Shown in pieces: positions 21,556 to 33,889 of a stretch of DNA of 64,000 nt. Position numbers and translations under genes: made by a program. This stretch comes from Macrotrachela quadricornifera. Its lineage: Eukaryota > Rotifera > Eurotatoria > Philodinida > Philodinidae. Positions within the stretch are counted from its first letter, which is position 1, and each line of letters begins with the position of its first letter. Below the pieces are notes generated by a model that did not search any database, was not told the DNA's origin, and worked only from the letters and a program-made list of their open reading frames with translations. The stretch covers positions 296,009-360,008 of the forward strand of contig JAJEKB010020062.1 of NCBI GenBank assembly GCA_022393335.1. The letters are read 5' to 3'.

Positions 21556-22901
21556 GACAAAAATGTATTCAATAGATGACTGTAGTTTGTCTTTCATATA
21601 GACGACATACTATTATGATACAACCTAACCTTTTATCTTGACAAGAAGAAAAACACCTGTAAGTAATGAAAAAAGAAAGACATTTATTAAATGTAATTGA
21701 GTGAACATTTAACGTAGGCGTATTGTCAAACTTTTTTGTCTGATTCTATTTCCTGAAGGGGTTATTAGGATTGTTTATGCAAATCATAAAATCTTTGACA
21801 TGCTTAGAGTTTATCATTGAATAAAAATAGATAAGGATTTGCATAAAAATATTTTTATTAACATAGTATTTTTGTTGAGTCAGAAAATCTTTATAGGATT
21901 CTATTTACTTATATATAAAATAATAAAATAGAGCATCGATAAACTATTCAAAGTTTTTCATAAAATTAATAATTAAATAATCATATTTTTTTATATTTTT
22001 ATAAACGATGTAAATATGATTGATTTATAAATAAATATAGATTTTTTTTTAACTAAATTAAAAAAAAAACTAAGTATAATCGATGTCTTGCATAATAATT
22101 TCAAGATGAAATTGAATATCTCTTCTCAAAAAGGAGAGTTTTATTATATCTATGTGTTGTATTTTTGAAGAATCTCTTATTCATCATACTAAACAGATTA
22201 CTTTATTGAATAATTCAATAGATTTTTAATAAAATAAAAAAAATAAATAAATAAATTTCAATTGAATTATTGTTTTGTCTGAATTTTGTCATTGTTTTAA
22301 TTATTACAAAATTTTATTTTCGAGGCCATTTAAATTAAAAGATAATATTTTAACTTAAAAAAGAAAAAAAAAAACTTCTTTTCAATCAATAAATTTCTTA
22401 GACAAAGTTAGTTACGATATTTCACCAATGTATGATTGAAAAATAATAAATTTTACGCCTTTTGACAGGTATCTGCAATTCATTGTCGTCTATGTATAAA
22501 AAGAAGAAAAAAAAAAAAAATTCTAAAATACGGTTTCTTTCGTCACTGTGTCTTCATCTTTAATTTTGAAACTTTAAACAGAAAAAAAAAACCCTACGAT
22601 AGTATATACTTTCTTTTCTTTGTTCTGCTCTATCAACATTTGTATGCTAGGCAATGTTGGTGGTAGTGGTAGTGGTAGTGGTAGCATTACTATTTCGAGA
22701 GCATGTATTTACACGAATAATTGAAATCTTGAAAAAAAAAGGAGAAGAGAAGAGAAACGAGATTACTATACACACTTATATAAACAGCATGATCGGCATA
22801 GTGATCATCAGTCAACCACATTGACTCTTTTTTTCTCTTGTCGTATATTATAAGTTGATAATTAGATATTAATTAGTTTTTAATAAATAAATAATCAACA
22901 A
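21556..22901. other. Intergenic, upstream of Cep70
   Basis: AT-rich, with a GGTGGTAGTGGTAGT trinucleotide run at about 22655-22685. No gene recognised; the last few hundred bases probably hold the Cep70 promoter. Confidence 0.35.
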
Positions 22902-25900
22902 ATGCGATCGAATGATAATTATAATCAACAACATCATACTGGAATAGGAACAACAACTAGACGAAGGTATGCATTAACATATATTAATACTACTAATTCT
23001 TAATAATAACAATTAATTTTAATTATTTAAAAGAAAAAAATGTAATATATAAATGTAATGATGTTCTCTCTCTCTCTCCTTTTTTTTCTGTGATATTTTG
23101 TGAGATGTATATTCAATTGTATACTAAGAATGTTGTTATTAATTTAAAGAATAACATTCAATCAAGGACATATGTTGTCAAACAAGTTTATAAATAACCA
23201 GGAAAAGAAAGACCTACATTGAATAATTATGAATAAATAGTGTCGGACAGATTGTACGTGTTTATTGTTTAGTATATATAAAAAAAGAAAATCTATAACT
23301 TAAGATTATAAAAAACAGATGTTATGTATATGTATATATTTTATTTAATTTGAAAAACTTTTTGAACACATCTGATAATATAGAAAAAATTTTCTCTTCT
23401 TATCTTTATTCAATGTATAGCATTCATTGGTGTATGTCTTTGTTTCTTTCTTCTTTTTTCTGATGCATATTTAAAACGAGAGTAGAACTGATAAAAAATA
23501 AATTAGTCGGTTGCCTGGTGTCTTGACGTCTGACAAAAATTTTTCTTTTTCTTTATTCACCTTCCTTTTACTCTCTCTCTCTCTCTCTCATTTGTTCCAC
23601 CAAATGATCATGATGTTCATCATGGTCGATGTGTGCGTGATGTGACAACACCGGCTTTTTTTTTTCTTGCCTAAACATTCTCCTGCCGGATATCCTGTCA
23701 TCTTTGCTTGTTTTTTTTCTTCTTCTTCTTCTTTACTGTAAAAAAAAAACGGAAAAAATTTTTTCTAAATATGATCTTATTCAATCCGTAGACTTCCGTT
23801 TGATTCAAATTCAGCTCGCATGTCATCATCTACAGCATTGAAGCGTAATCTTTCAAATACATATCGCTATCCACAAACTAATCATCGTCACGAGATTTTT
23901 CTTAATAAATCATCATCATCTTCGATTACAGAAGATGAAGATGATGGTGAAGTAAAAATGCTTGATGAAACTATTCCTGATAATGGATTAAATGAATTAG
24001 ATAAACGTAAAAATCTTATAGCAGATAATCGTCATATATCAATGAATAATCATTATAACAAAAGAGATATTGGTGGACCAATGATTCAAGAATTACTTCA
24101 ATCCAATATGGATCTTAAGTAGGTACTCAAATTAAGAAAATAATAGATTTTTTAGATTTTTTTTCCTAAGATATTTTTCATCCTTTTTATTTATCTTTTA
24201 TATAGAAAAGAGATTCGTGATATTCGTCGTCAAATAAAACATACTAATGGAACAAATAAACAACGTATTGATCATACAATTACTACAACAAATAATTCAA
24301 CTAGATCGAAAGTAAAATAAATTAATAAAAAAAAAAAAACCAAAATAAAATTTCTAATATAGATATTAGATGATGATGATTGTTCTTTTATGCCATCTGA
24401 ATATGATTATTATAATGATCCATCAAAAACAATATCAAAATTACAACAATATAAAACAGAAGCAACAGTAAATAAATATAATTAATAATGAAAAAAAAAA
24501 AATATATCATTTAGGTTTATAAACAACAACTTGATACATGTCAAGAAACAGTAGCTCAACTTCGAAAAACAATTGATTCAATGGAAAAACGAATTGAACA
24601 ATTGTAAAGAAAATTTGCTTAATTAATATTATGATTTTTTTTTAAAATTAATTTATTTTTTAGAAGAACAATTGAACATCGACAAATAAAAAATTCATCA
24701 GCAAATCAATATGAAAATTTTTCTACAACAACAAATAATAATAATACTGATCATCGAGTAAAATATTTTTCTTTTTCTTCTTTATTATTTAATATTTTTT
24801 ATGTATATATATATATAGTTTATTCATGAATTATTTCATTTATGTATTAAATATACACCACGATCAACAAAATTAAAAACACAAGTTCCTTCTCATCATG
24901 ATATGAAAACATTTATACGACAAACATTTGCTGATTTAATTAAAAATCCATCATCAAAAGTATAAAAAAAAACAAAAAAAATTTCTTTTTTTATTTATAA
25001 AAACTTATCGATTAAATAATGATTCTGTACGATAAACAGCTTGTTTAAGTGTTTCAATACGTTGACGTATTTGAGGTTTAATATAATTTTTACTTTGTCG
25101 TAATTCAAATGGAACATTCATAGATGATAAATGAATAAATGATGTAACTGAATATTCTTTTGATATATTTATATGAATATTCGATCTTGCTATACGACGA
25201 CCAATTATTGAACATGGTAAAGGTAGAACATTATTAATTAATGGATGTTGTTGATCATTATAAGAATAATTTTCTTCCATTATTTATTTAAAACTACAAA
25301 GAAAAAAAAACAAAATAAAATTATTTTAATTTCATTTATTTAGATAAGCGCCAATAAACATCATGATATTAGTCATTTTGTTTGTAAATGTTCAGATCGA
25401 GTATGTCTCATTATTGGAATATTTATTTTTCAAAAATATATTATTTATTATTTTTAAGATTCATAATGATCATTGTCCAACATATCAATATTCTCTTAGT
25501 ATTATTGAACAATGTCAATCTTTATTTGATGTAACATGTTTTACACAATTATCAACAGCACTTAATGAATTATATTATCGTTATGGAGAATTAACAAATT
25601 TTAAACGATCAATTGCAAGTACACTTGGTATAAATGGTATGTTTAGAAAATATTAAAATAAAATTATTTTTTTTTTTGGATAATAGAAAGTTCAAGATTA
25701 GTTAGTTGTCCAAAATTAATTAAAATATTACAACAAACATTAGAAGATGCAAAATCAAATGAATTAATTACATTTAAAAAAATGGCGAAAATTAATGATA
25801 TGAATGAGTAAAAAGAATTTATACAATATTAATTTTAAAAATATTTTTTTATTTAATATAGAGCTGTTTCAAAAATTCGTTCATATGATGATTTTGTACC

Positions 25901-26261
25901 TTATTATCATCAATTTATTGAACAAATGGCAAATTTACTTGGTAAAGAATTTTTCAAAAAAAAAAAAAGAAAAAGTTTTGTTTGTTTTTTAGAAGTATCA
26001 AAAGGTGATGAAATAATGCCAGCAATTAAAACACTTAAATTACTTGCACATGGTGAGAATTATCAAATAAATAATAATAATAAACAATCAAATTTATTAA
26101 CACGTACATCATCATTAAATACACAAAAATATTCTTCAGAAAAAAATTTAACACATTCAAAATCACTTCGAATACTTTCGTCAAAATCAAATGAAAAGAA
26201 ATCAGATGATTCAGAAAAACAAATAACTTCGAATGAACAACAACAAGAGGATACAGATTAA
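22902..26261 (+). CDS. CEP70: Centrosomal protein 70 homolog
   Basis: Twelve exons join in frame: 22902-22966, 23792-24118, 24206-24311, 24363-24467, 24515-24603, 24664-24757, 24819-24959, 25344-25400, 25459-25636, 25687-25807, 25862-25941 and 25993-26261; about 543 aa. The middle is coiled coil (LKKEIRDIRRQIKH; KQQLDTCQETVAQLRKTI). The C-terminal third carries the features I recall from Cep70: YYRYGELTNFKRSIASTLGI, then KIRSYDDFVPYYHQFIEQMANLLE and GDEIMPAIKTLKLLAHG. Cep70 is a centrosome/basal-body protein that binds gamma-tubulin and microtubules. The tail is Ser/Gln/Lys-rich and low-complexity. Intron 1 is about 825 bp; most others are 37-60 bp. Intron 7 contains an opposite-strand ORF. 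Exon edges are by eye but frame-consistent throughout. Confidence 0.85.
25005..25280 (-). CDS. 91-aa ORF nested antisense in a Cep70 intron
   Basis: A complete 91-codon frame inside Cep70 intron 7 (24960-25343), on the opposite strand. The product is polar and structured-looking (SIIGRRIARSNIHINISKEY, SFIHLSSMNVPFELRQSKNY, IRQRIETLKQAVYRTESLF) with no signal peptide or membrane helix. Just upstream on the minus strand is TTTCTTTGTAG, ten bases before the ATG, resembling a splice acceptor and consistent with spliced-leader addition. Codon use resembles neighbouring host genes. Family not recognised. It may be a genuine nested gene; chance is less likely given the acceptor and the amino-acid composition. 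Confidence 0.6.
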   Translation of the reverse strand: MEENYSYNDQQHPLINNVLPLPCSIIGRRIARSNIHINISKEYSVTSFIHLSSMNVPFELRQSKNYIKPQIRQRIETLKQAVYRTESLFNR

Positions 26262-26887
26262 TTAATATTATCTATGTGTGTGTGTGTGTGTTTGAATTTA
26301 GAATAGAAATTTTCAAAATAAAATCTTATAATTCACATGTTTTAAATATTTATTCTAATATAATTTAGAATATTAAATGTCAATTTAATAATTTATTCAT
26401 TCAGATTTAATTTTTACTTTTAAAAAAAATTCAATGAAGGATATATATCTTAAAAGTTATAGAATATTCATTATTGAAGGTTAAGTAATACGTGATGTAG
26501 TAAGAAAAAGTAGATAAGTGCACTTGTCATCAATTGATAAAATTAAGAATCTATATATTCAGTGCACTTGATTAGAAGACTTATATATTTTCTTTTTCAC
26601 ATGTTTTATTTCAAAGATTGAATTTAATTTACTCTTTGATCAATTTCAGAAAGTAAAGAAAAAAAAGTCTATATTAAAAAGTTTTACTTTAAAATGAAAT
26701 TCTTTCTAATCATTCGATTCATAATAAAAATATAAAATTCTGTTATGTTTTTTTTTCTCTAATTCTTTCGTAAAATAATATTTATATTAGAAATACAAAA
26801 TAGAGAAAAAAAAGATAATTTATGTTTGCAATCGTTTTAATGATATAACCTAATATAAAAATAAATATTTATTTTTCTAAGAAATAT
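26262..26887. other. Convergent 3' intergenic region
   Basis: Between the 3' ends of Cep70 (+) and the Cys/His-motif coiled-coil gene (-). It begins with a GTGTGTGTGT run at about 26276-26291 and is otherwise AT-rich. Confidence 0.4.
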
Positions 26888-28920
26888 TTAATTTACTTTT
26901 TCATTTTTTCTCTTGATTTTTTCACAATATAGTCTTTTCGAAGAAGCTGGTGATATAATACGAGATTGTTGTTGATTTTCATCTATTGATTTACGTAATT
27001 TTGATATATGTGATATATCTTCATCAACAACACTACTAAAATTTATGAAGAAAAATTTGAATATAATTAAATATTTCTTTTTAATATATTTTACCTGACT
27101 GATTCAATACTGATATCATTTCCAAAATTTTCATCTTTTAAAAATAAAATATTTTTTATTAATATATTTTATACTGCTCTTGTTACAAACAGCATACAAG
27201 GTCAAAGTTTATCAAGTACGTTTGCCTAACAATGAGAAGGGCGGGGGGTGACTGTAGCTAATGGTACGTCCCTAGCAACAAGAAAAGTGATTGACTTCCA
27301 TTCTACATTTTTCAAAAGTGTTCTATGAGTCATATTGAAAATCCGAACTGATCTGAATATTGCGGGTTTTGATATTTAATACAACAAAATGGCCTTATTA
27401 CAGATATTCTTAATCTATTAGATTCAGAACAAAATCAGTACAAAGAGTGTTTTGAGAATCATCTTAAAAATAAATGAATGTATACAATTAATTTGTTTTT
27501 ATCAGTTAAATTAGTGATTAGAAAAATAAAAAATATGCGAATCACAACAAAATACAGCACTTTCGTCGTTTTATATTAGTGTAATGATGTTAAAGAAAAT
27601 ATGTGAGATCCACATTTTAGCCCCAAAGCAACTGCGATAATAAGCTTTTCATAACATGTTCATATGCTCTTTATATCTTCAGGTGAATATTCGTTTCATG
27701 GACAATAGTACATCGAAGTATGATGGAATATCTTTTAATGACGTCAACTGTAGTATTTTTTATGCATAGATTTCAGGACGAAGATTCACAAAATCGAGAT
27801 GAAGTCACATGATCTTATGGCGCCCATGTTAACGAACATAAAAAAATGAAAAGGATTCATTTTTTTGGATCAGATCATTTCTCATCTACACAGCTTACTG
27901 ATGAGCATAAAGTGCTTAGATTAATTTAAAAGTTCTATCGTCACTATCTTATTTTCTTTATTAGGTGATGGAGAAAACAACAATCTATTTTTCTGTGCCA
28001 TTTGATCACTTTTCAAAAATATCTAACTGAAGTCATATGATAAAACTTACTTGTAGATTCATGCTGATTTTGATCTAAAACAATAAAAATGAATTATTTT
28101 TTTTTCAAAATTTTTGACATAAAAAATACTTTTATTTATTTGTTCATCGCGTAATTTATGTTCTAATTGAATTCTAAATAATTAAAATATTTATATAGCA
28201 AAGAAAAAATTCTTAAATAATTTTTTACTTTTTATGATAATCAATTCGTTCAAGTCGTACAACTACATTTTGATTAGATTCAGTAGAAGTTTTATTTGGA
28301 GTTACTTCATTTTTCATTGTTGAAACAACTTTTAATAAATTTAAATCAATATCAGATTCTGTATCATTCAATATTGATTCATTTTTAATAATAACTAAGT
28401 AATTTACAAAAAAAAAAAGAAAAATTAAATTTTATTCATTTTTTAATATAAAACTTTTTTCTTGTTGAAAATTTGCAATAGCTTGTTGAAGTTTTTCTAT
28501 AGTAGGACGAATTTGTTCAATAGGAAGCATTGTTGATTTATTTTGTAATAATAAAGTTGTTGCTTGATGAACAAGTTCTCTATAGGATTTCATATGTTGT
28601 TCAAATATTGTTTGATAAAGTTTTAAATTATTTTCAAGTTCATTAAGAATAGCAAGATTTTGTTTTTTTTCTTCTTCATAATAAACATTATGAGCATTTA
28701 AATGAAATAAACATAATAGACGATCACAATGTATTGAACATCGAAATAATCGAACTAATTCATAATTTGATGATGATGATTGACAACAATTTGGATCTTC
28801 ACAATGACCAAGAGCAGATTTCATTTTTATCACATTAAGTAAAGAATAATATTTATTAATAAAATTTTTTTTATATATTTCATTAATAGTGATATTAAAT
28901 AAACAAAGAATGTCACCCAT
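26888..28920 (-). CDS. B-box-like Cys/His motif and coiled-coil protein
   Basis: Six exons on the minus strand: about 28455-28920, 28229-28394, 28130-28173, 28051-28074, 27095-27134 and 26888-27035; about 295 aa if the weak donor at 28454 (GTTTTA) is used. Otherwise exon 1 alone ends at a TAA (28432). Exon 1 has spaced Cys/His residues (HCEDPNCC ... FRCSIHCDRLLCLFHLNAH) like a degenerate B-box zinc site, then a long helix (EEEKKQNLAILNELENNLKL). The later exons are acidic/polar and end RLYCEKIKRKNEKVN. The ATG at 28918-28920 is the first; an internal one (MKSALGHC) is a plausible alternative. The 916 bp intron (27135-28050) is far larger than the others and holds sequence unlike its surroundings (a GGGCGGGGGG run near 27239), suggesting an insertion. 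Confidence 0.62.
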
Positions 28921-30119
28921 ATGAATCAGTATTTATTATTTCGAATATACTCGATTAAAATTATTTAGTTTCTAAGCGACATCTAGATAAATTTAATTTA
29001 TTATAACGAATGGATTAGAATAAATAGGCTTCTCTGTGTTTTGGGAACACTTCTATCAAATTATGACGTATATACTTAGTTTTTTTTAAAAATACCTCGT
29101 ACAATTCTCTAAAAAATCTTATGAAAAGAGTTGTTTTAACGAATAACTATGAAGTTATGTCCAAGTAATACTACAATATTTCGAAATGGGTTACTTTCAT
29201 ATGCACATTTTTATAAAATCAATGATTTTATTCTGTCTAGAAAAATAGATACGAAGACTTGTTCTAATGCAAATTTTCACTGTTTTCAAATGTACTCTTT
29301 TTTACAGAGCCCAAAAAAAAGAAAAGGTATTTAAATACGATTTAGAGGTTTTACCGATCAATATTCTATAAAAAATACAAGCTGAAATCATCAATTGCTC
29401 TTGTTATACATCTCAACCATCGCAGAAAACATTTTGCTCGTATCTAAATGATAGAGAAAACAGCTTTCTTCAACTTACGAGGGAGCATTTCCAACTCTCC
29501 AATCGTTTTCGGATTGGCGATAGCCTTAAACGATAGATCTCAATGAGATATTAAATACTCTAGAAGGGTTTGGTTTTCCGGGCCTCCTAAGTTGAGATAT
29601 ACGATTATTACTAATGTCAGTTTTACGGTATTGTATTATATTGTTTGTAATATGTTTAATAATTTAGTTCAATATATTTTCACTTAGTTTAAATTAATAC
29701 TATTAGGAAAGCATCTAGTACTGATTAGAATCTCAGAGTTTGAATACAGATACATATTTTCTATCGAAAATATCAAGACGTGTCATATGGTACAATAAGG
29801 AATCATTATAAACAACATATAGTCGGATTCAGAATTGCTAGTATTGATTCATCTGATATTTCTAGAAGAAATTCATTTGATTTTTAGTATTTAAAAGAAA
29901 AGATTGGTTCATTTGTTGATGCCACAGTTAGTGGAAATTAGAAGAATCAATTTACATACTCTTCATAATGTAGTCTATCTTTAATCACATATTAATAAAC
30001 TAGGCTAGTTTCAACCGAAACAAAAGCAATGGAATGAAAGATATAATCAGTGAAAATGATAACTGTTGAAAAAATGCTCAACACATAATAGATGACTACA
30101 ATAGCTGCATCGAGTAAAT
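28921..30119. other. Intergenic with small repeat
   Basis: Mostly AT-rich. At about 29472-29598 a short segment begins CAACTTACGAGGGAGCAT and ends with a near reverse complement (CCTCCTAAGTTG), as in a ~130 bp MITE. A related piece lies at about 32998-33085. No gene recognised. Confidence 0.4.
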
Positions 30120-30985
30120 GAACAACCACGCACATAATATTCTAAATCTTCAAATCCAAAACAAACTTCGGTGACGGTTTTGAATGGCCCTGGATGTGCT
30201 TCCAGACACCAGCTTTAAACCAAGCATATGTTATCATGGACATGAAGACAGATGATGATATTTGATTATGAATAAGTGATTGCAGCTTAAGTATGTTGTT
30301 GCGTTCTGTGGTATTTAAATCTATATTGTCAAGAAAAATTCGATCATAGAAATGACGAGCAATGAGTTTCCATTGACGATGGAAAAAGTATCGAGCGGTT
30401 GAATCTTTGAAGTAGTTTTTAAAGGTATTTCAAGACGTTTCAATCCCCTACTTTTATCATAAAATCGATGTTGATTACCTTGGCCACTCCATGAATCAGA
30501 CAACAACAAAGTGCGGGAATGAGAAATAGGAAAAAGACATTTATCAATTCAATAACGAACAAGTGGGCTAGTGAGTTTACCTGATGTGGAGCAACTCGTG
30601 ACAACATTATCAGCATAGGACATATTTTTGCGAACACGTTCGCCCATTACACCATTTTTCTCCTGCACCCATACAAACATCAGACCAAGAATTTCTCCCG
30701 CTAAGTTGATAATTTGTCGCACAGTGCAACGATATGAAGTTTTATTTACTGATCGAATAGATGCAAGTGTACTCTTTTCACCAACATACGAAAGAGTACG
30801 TGATGAGTGCATTTTGAACTCGAATGTTGTTTGATCAATATTCAATACTGAACAATAATTATACATTGGTATCAAATTTCGAACTTCCTCTACAAAATTA
30901 TCAGTCGACTCATTTATCATATCTTTGTTTATAACTTCACGTGTTGTTACACCGTACCAGAAAAAACTTAAAAGTGATATATATA
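30120..30985 (-). pseudogene. DDE-superfamily transposase relic
   Basis: Three frame-shifted blocks in order on the minus strand resemble a DDE-superfamily endonuclease of the Tc1/pogo-like type. Block 1 (about 30549-30985) has NIDQTTFEFKMHSSRTLSYVGEK and GLMFVWVQEKNG. Block 2 (about 30321-30545) has LLLSDSWSGQ, the second-aspartate type motif, and IPLKTTSKIQPLD. Block 3 (about 30143-30345) has LNTTERNNILKLQSLIHNQ and MITYAWFKAGVW. At least two frameshifts and missing N-terminal DNA-binding exons make it inactive. No terminal inverted repeats were found around it. Confidence 0.68.
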
Positions 30986-31027
30986 TATGTCAAAGCATTT
31001 AACAAACGTAAATGCTGTGAGTCCAGT

Positions 31028-31649
31028 TTAACCCTTTGAGGACGGGTGGCCTATTTTTGGACCACCTATTTTTTAGTATAGAAAATATTTACTCTATATT
31101 AAATTGTGGTAATCTTTAAGAAAAATAGGTCGTCCACCTGCCCTCTGATGCAGATCTTTTCTCTCTTTTTTTCTACCATATAGATCTTTCTTAGATGTCC
31201 TCCTTTCTTTTTGCTGCTATATACTGACGCATGATTTCTTCTTCCCTTCTCTGATGCATTATAATGTGGTTTTTATCTGTTTATTTTGAGCCAATAATAC
31301 AACAGATTGATTGAATAACTAATCTTCAATTAAAAAAAAGATTGCGTCCTCAAAAGGTTAAATTGTAGAAGAGTCATAACTAATTAACAAGTCCTAACTA
31401 GAGTTATCATAATGTAGTCTTCATTTTTTTTCATCAAATACTTTTATATGTAAAAGACAAAAAGAAGGTGAATCTTATATAACAGAACAGGAGTTCAAGT
31501 TAGATTAGACATCGATTGTTCTGCAAACTAGTACTTTATCTAAAACTTGGAAAAAATTGTGTTTTTTCGATTATAATAAGTTTTACGTAATCATTTTGAG
31601 TGGCATACAATAAAATGATCTAAGAATAATTCCGTCCTCAAAGGGTTAA
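31028..31649. mobile_element. TTAA-flanked MITE, piggyBac-like termini
   Basis: The left end TTAA-CCCTTTGAGGACG (31028-31044) is matched by CGTCCTCAAAGGG-TTAA (31633-31649), a perfect 13 bp inverted repeat with TTAA on both sides. TTAA target sites and CCCT-type ends are the piggyBac signature. An internal near-copy of the right end, CGTCCTCAAAAGG-TTAA (31345-31361), gives an alternative 334 bp element nested in or abutting the first. No transposase inside. Confidence 0.7.
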
Positions 31650-32539
31650 TACAATTCGATAATTTTCATTTCAACTTTTATTGTCTAAATTCAACAATTT
31701 ATTTTTTATTACTATAGAATTTTTTTCTCAAAAAAAAAAACGTTCTATGAATTATTCTTTACAAAATTGTCAATATTAAACTATATCAATAATTCATACA
31801 ATTATCTTTTGAAACTGATAAGAAAACATTTCTACTCATCAATTGGTCTTTGAACTGGATTTTAGTGAGTGATCTTATCTAGAAAATATTCGCTATCTCA
31901 GTCAATATAAATTGAAACGAGCTGAGATTTTCGTGAGAGATTGAAATTTTTAGGATATTATATTTCATCACCACCACTAGACACAGTGTGACGACTCCGA
32001 ATCACAGTCATGATTATAATAAAAAAAGATAGTAATCATACTAATGTCTATTCGTCATTTATATATGAATAAAATTTCTGTGTATTTGTCATTGGTATTA
32101 GAATATTAATGATCTTTATTCTAAAATTTTCTATCATATATTTTGTAAAACTAAAGATCTCTTACAGTTGTAATAGTAGAAACGTTTGATCTCTTCAAAA
32201 ACAACTCAAGAGTATAAAATTGTGTGATATACTAAGATTTACAAGATGTATAAAGTCTCACAATTAAAAATAAATAAAATTTTTGAGAAACTCAATCCTA
32301 TTAAAAATTGAAATAATTCTCTATTAGTCTCTAAAAGTTTCTCAGATGTTAGTCTTGTATAATAATATAGTTATTTAAAATTTAATTTATATAAACAAGA
32401 GTTTCATCTTTATTATCTCAAATATTAATAAGATCATTTTGTTCTTTAACATACGACTAAAAATAAAATATTCTCTATAAATAATTTGAACTTATTTTAA
32501 AATATTTTTAATATAAAAACCTAAAATCGATTATTTGAA
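31650..32539. other. Intergenic, nothing recognised
   Basis: AT-rich, without a supported gene or element. Confidence 0.3.
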
Positions 32540-32792
32540 TTAATAATAATTGAGACAATAGTTTGTTGATTAATTAAATTTGAATTATTATTAATTAAAC
32601 TTAAATATTCTTCTGTTTTAACAGTTCATATATAAACACATTCTTCATCAATTGTAAATACATATCTTAAGATTTTATTCAAATAAAATAAATAAAATAA
32701 TAAATGAAAATTACTTTTGAATCCGATGATATAAATGGACGATATTTCATTAATGTTCTAATACCAAATTGATGAATGTTTAGTTTTTTCAT
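32540..32792 (-). pseudogene. Unidentified two-exon gene fragment with in-frame stop
   Basis: On the minus strand, MKKLNIHQFGIRTLMKYRPF (ATG near 32792) is followed by an intron-like gap. Then comes LRYVFTIDEECVYI, a TGA, and VKTEEYLSLINNNSNLINQQ. The reading suggests a former coding gene, perhaps with TGG changed to TGA. Family unknown; weak call. Confidence 0.25.
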
Positions 32793-33889
32793 TTTTATTT
32801 ATTAATTTATCTAAAATATAAATAAAGATAGTTAAATTTAAAACTATTTTTATCTTGAACAATTAATTTTACATCTCAATTAAAAGTTGATATTCATTAT
32901 ATCTAAATCAATTCATTTGATTAATTTTTCTTTTTTTAAATAAACAGAGATCAATATTCATTATACTCTTTTTGAAATGTAATACATTAAATGAGTCTTA
33001 CGAGAGAACATTCCCAATTTTTAATCAGTAATCAAACGGATAATTTCATATAAGTAGAGACTGATGAGATCAGAAGAGGTTCAACCATATGCACTGTCTT
33101 TTTGAAACTACAGTCGTGTGACTGAATTTTGAACATCGGACAGTGTCTATAAAAAAATTGAAAGATGAAAATGTAATCCAAAATTTTACTCATAGACGGG
33201 TCTCAAAACCATTAGAATATCTTGAAAATTACAATCAAAATGAATACAGTCAATATCTTGAGAAGAATCCATTAGTTTTTGCTAAAATTGTTAGAACATT
33301 CAAATGGTTCTGAGATTTGTTTATGAGCAAAATTTCATGTAAAGTTTTCGTTATTCGATCTTTCCATAGATACTCTATTCTAAGATCGAAAATTTAGCAA
33401 AACAAATATAACTGCAGAAGAACCATATACAGAGACGAATCTTTATAGACTTCTTCTAGTCTCACGATATCCTATTTATCAGTAAAATATCAACACGATT
33501 GATGAATAACAGTTGAAAATATTTTCTCGTCAGAAAATCTAAATTTGTTATATTGATTAAATTCAAATTATTATTATTAAAATGATTTGAAAGAGATTCT
33601 TTAGTTGAAAAAATAAGTATGGGTTTTGTTTATCATAAATCGAATATTTACAATATCTTGACACTGATTTGATGGATTTGATTAATATTGTTTCAATTGA
33701 ATTTGTTGATATAAAATGTTTTCTATATTGTTTTTACAAGTTATGTCTGAAAAATAAAAAAATGATAGATGGAAAGTAAAGAAAAAAATCTCTTTCTATT
33801 TAAATGTTTGTTTTTCTACAATTCGGAAAGAGGATTAAAAGGAAAAAAAACTCTAATATAGAAAGAATGTCCTTAAATGATTGATTCAT
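32793..33889. other. Intergenic, nothing recognised
   Basis: AT-rich. It includes a segment related to the 29472 repeat at about 32998 (TACGAGAGAACATTCCCAA). No gene. Confidence 0.3.

Noticed and set aside
23571..23592. CT dinucleotide run
   Set aside because: Simple repeat inside Cep70 intron 1 without further structure.
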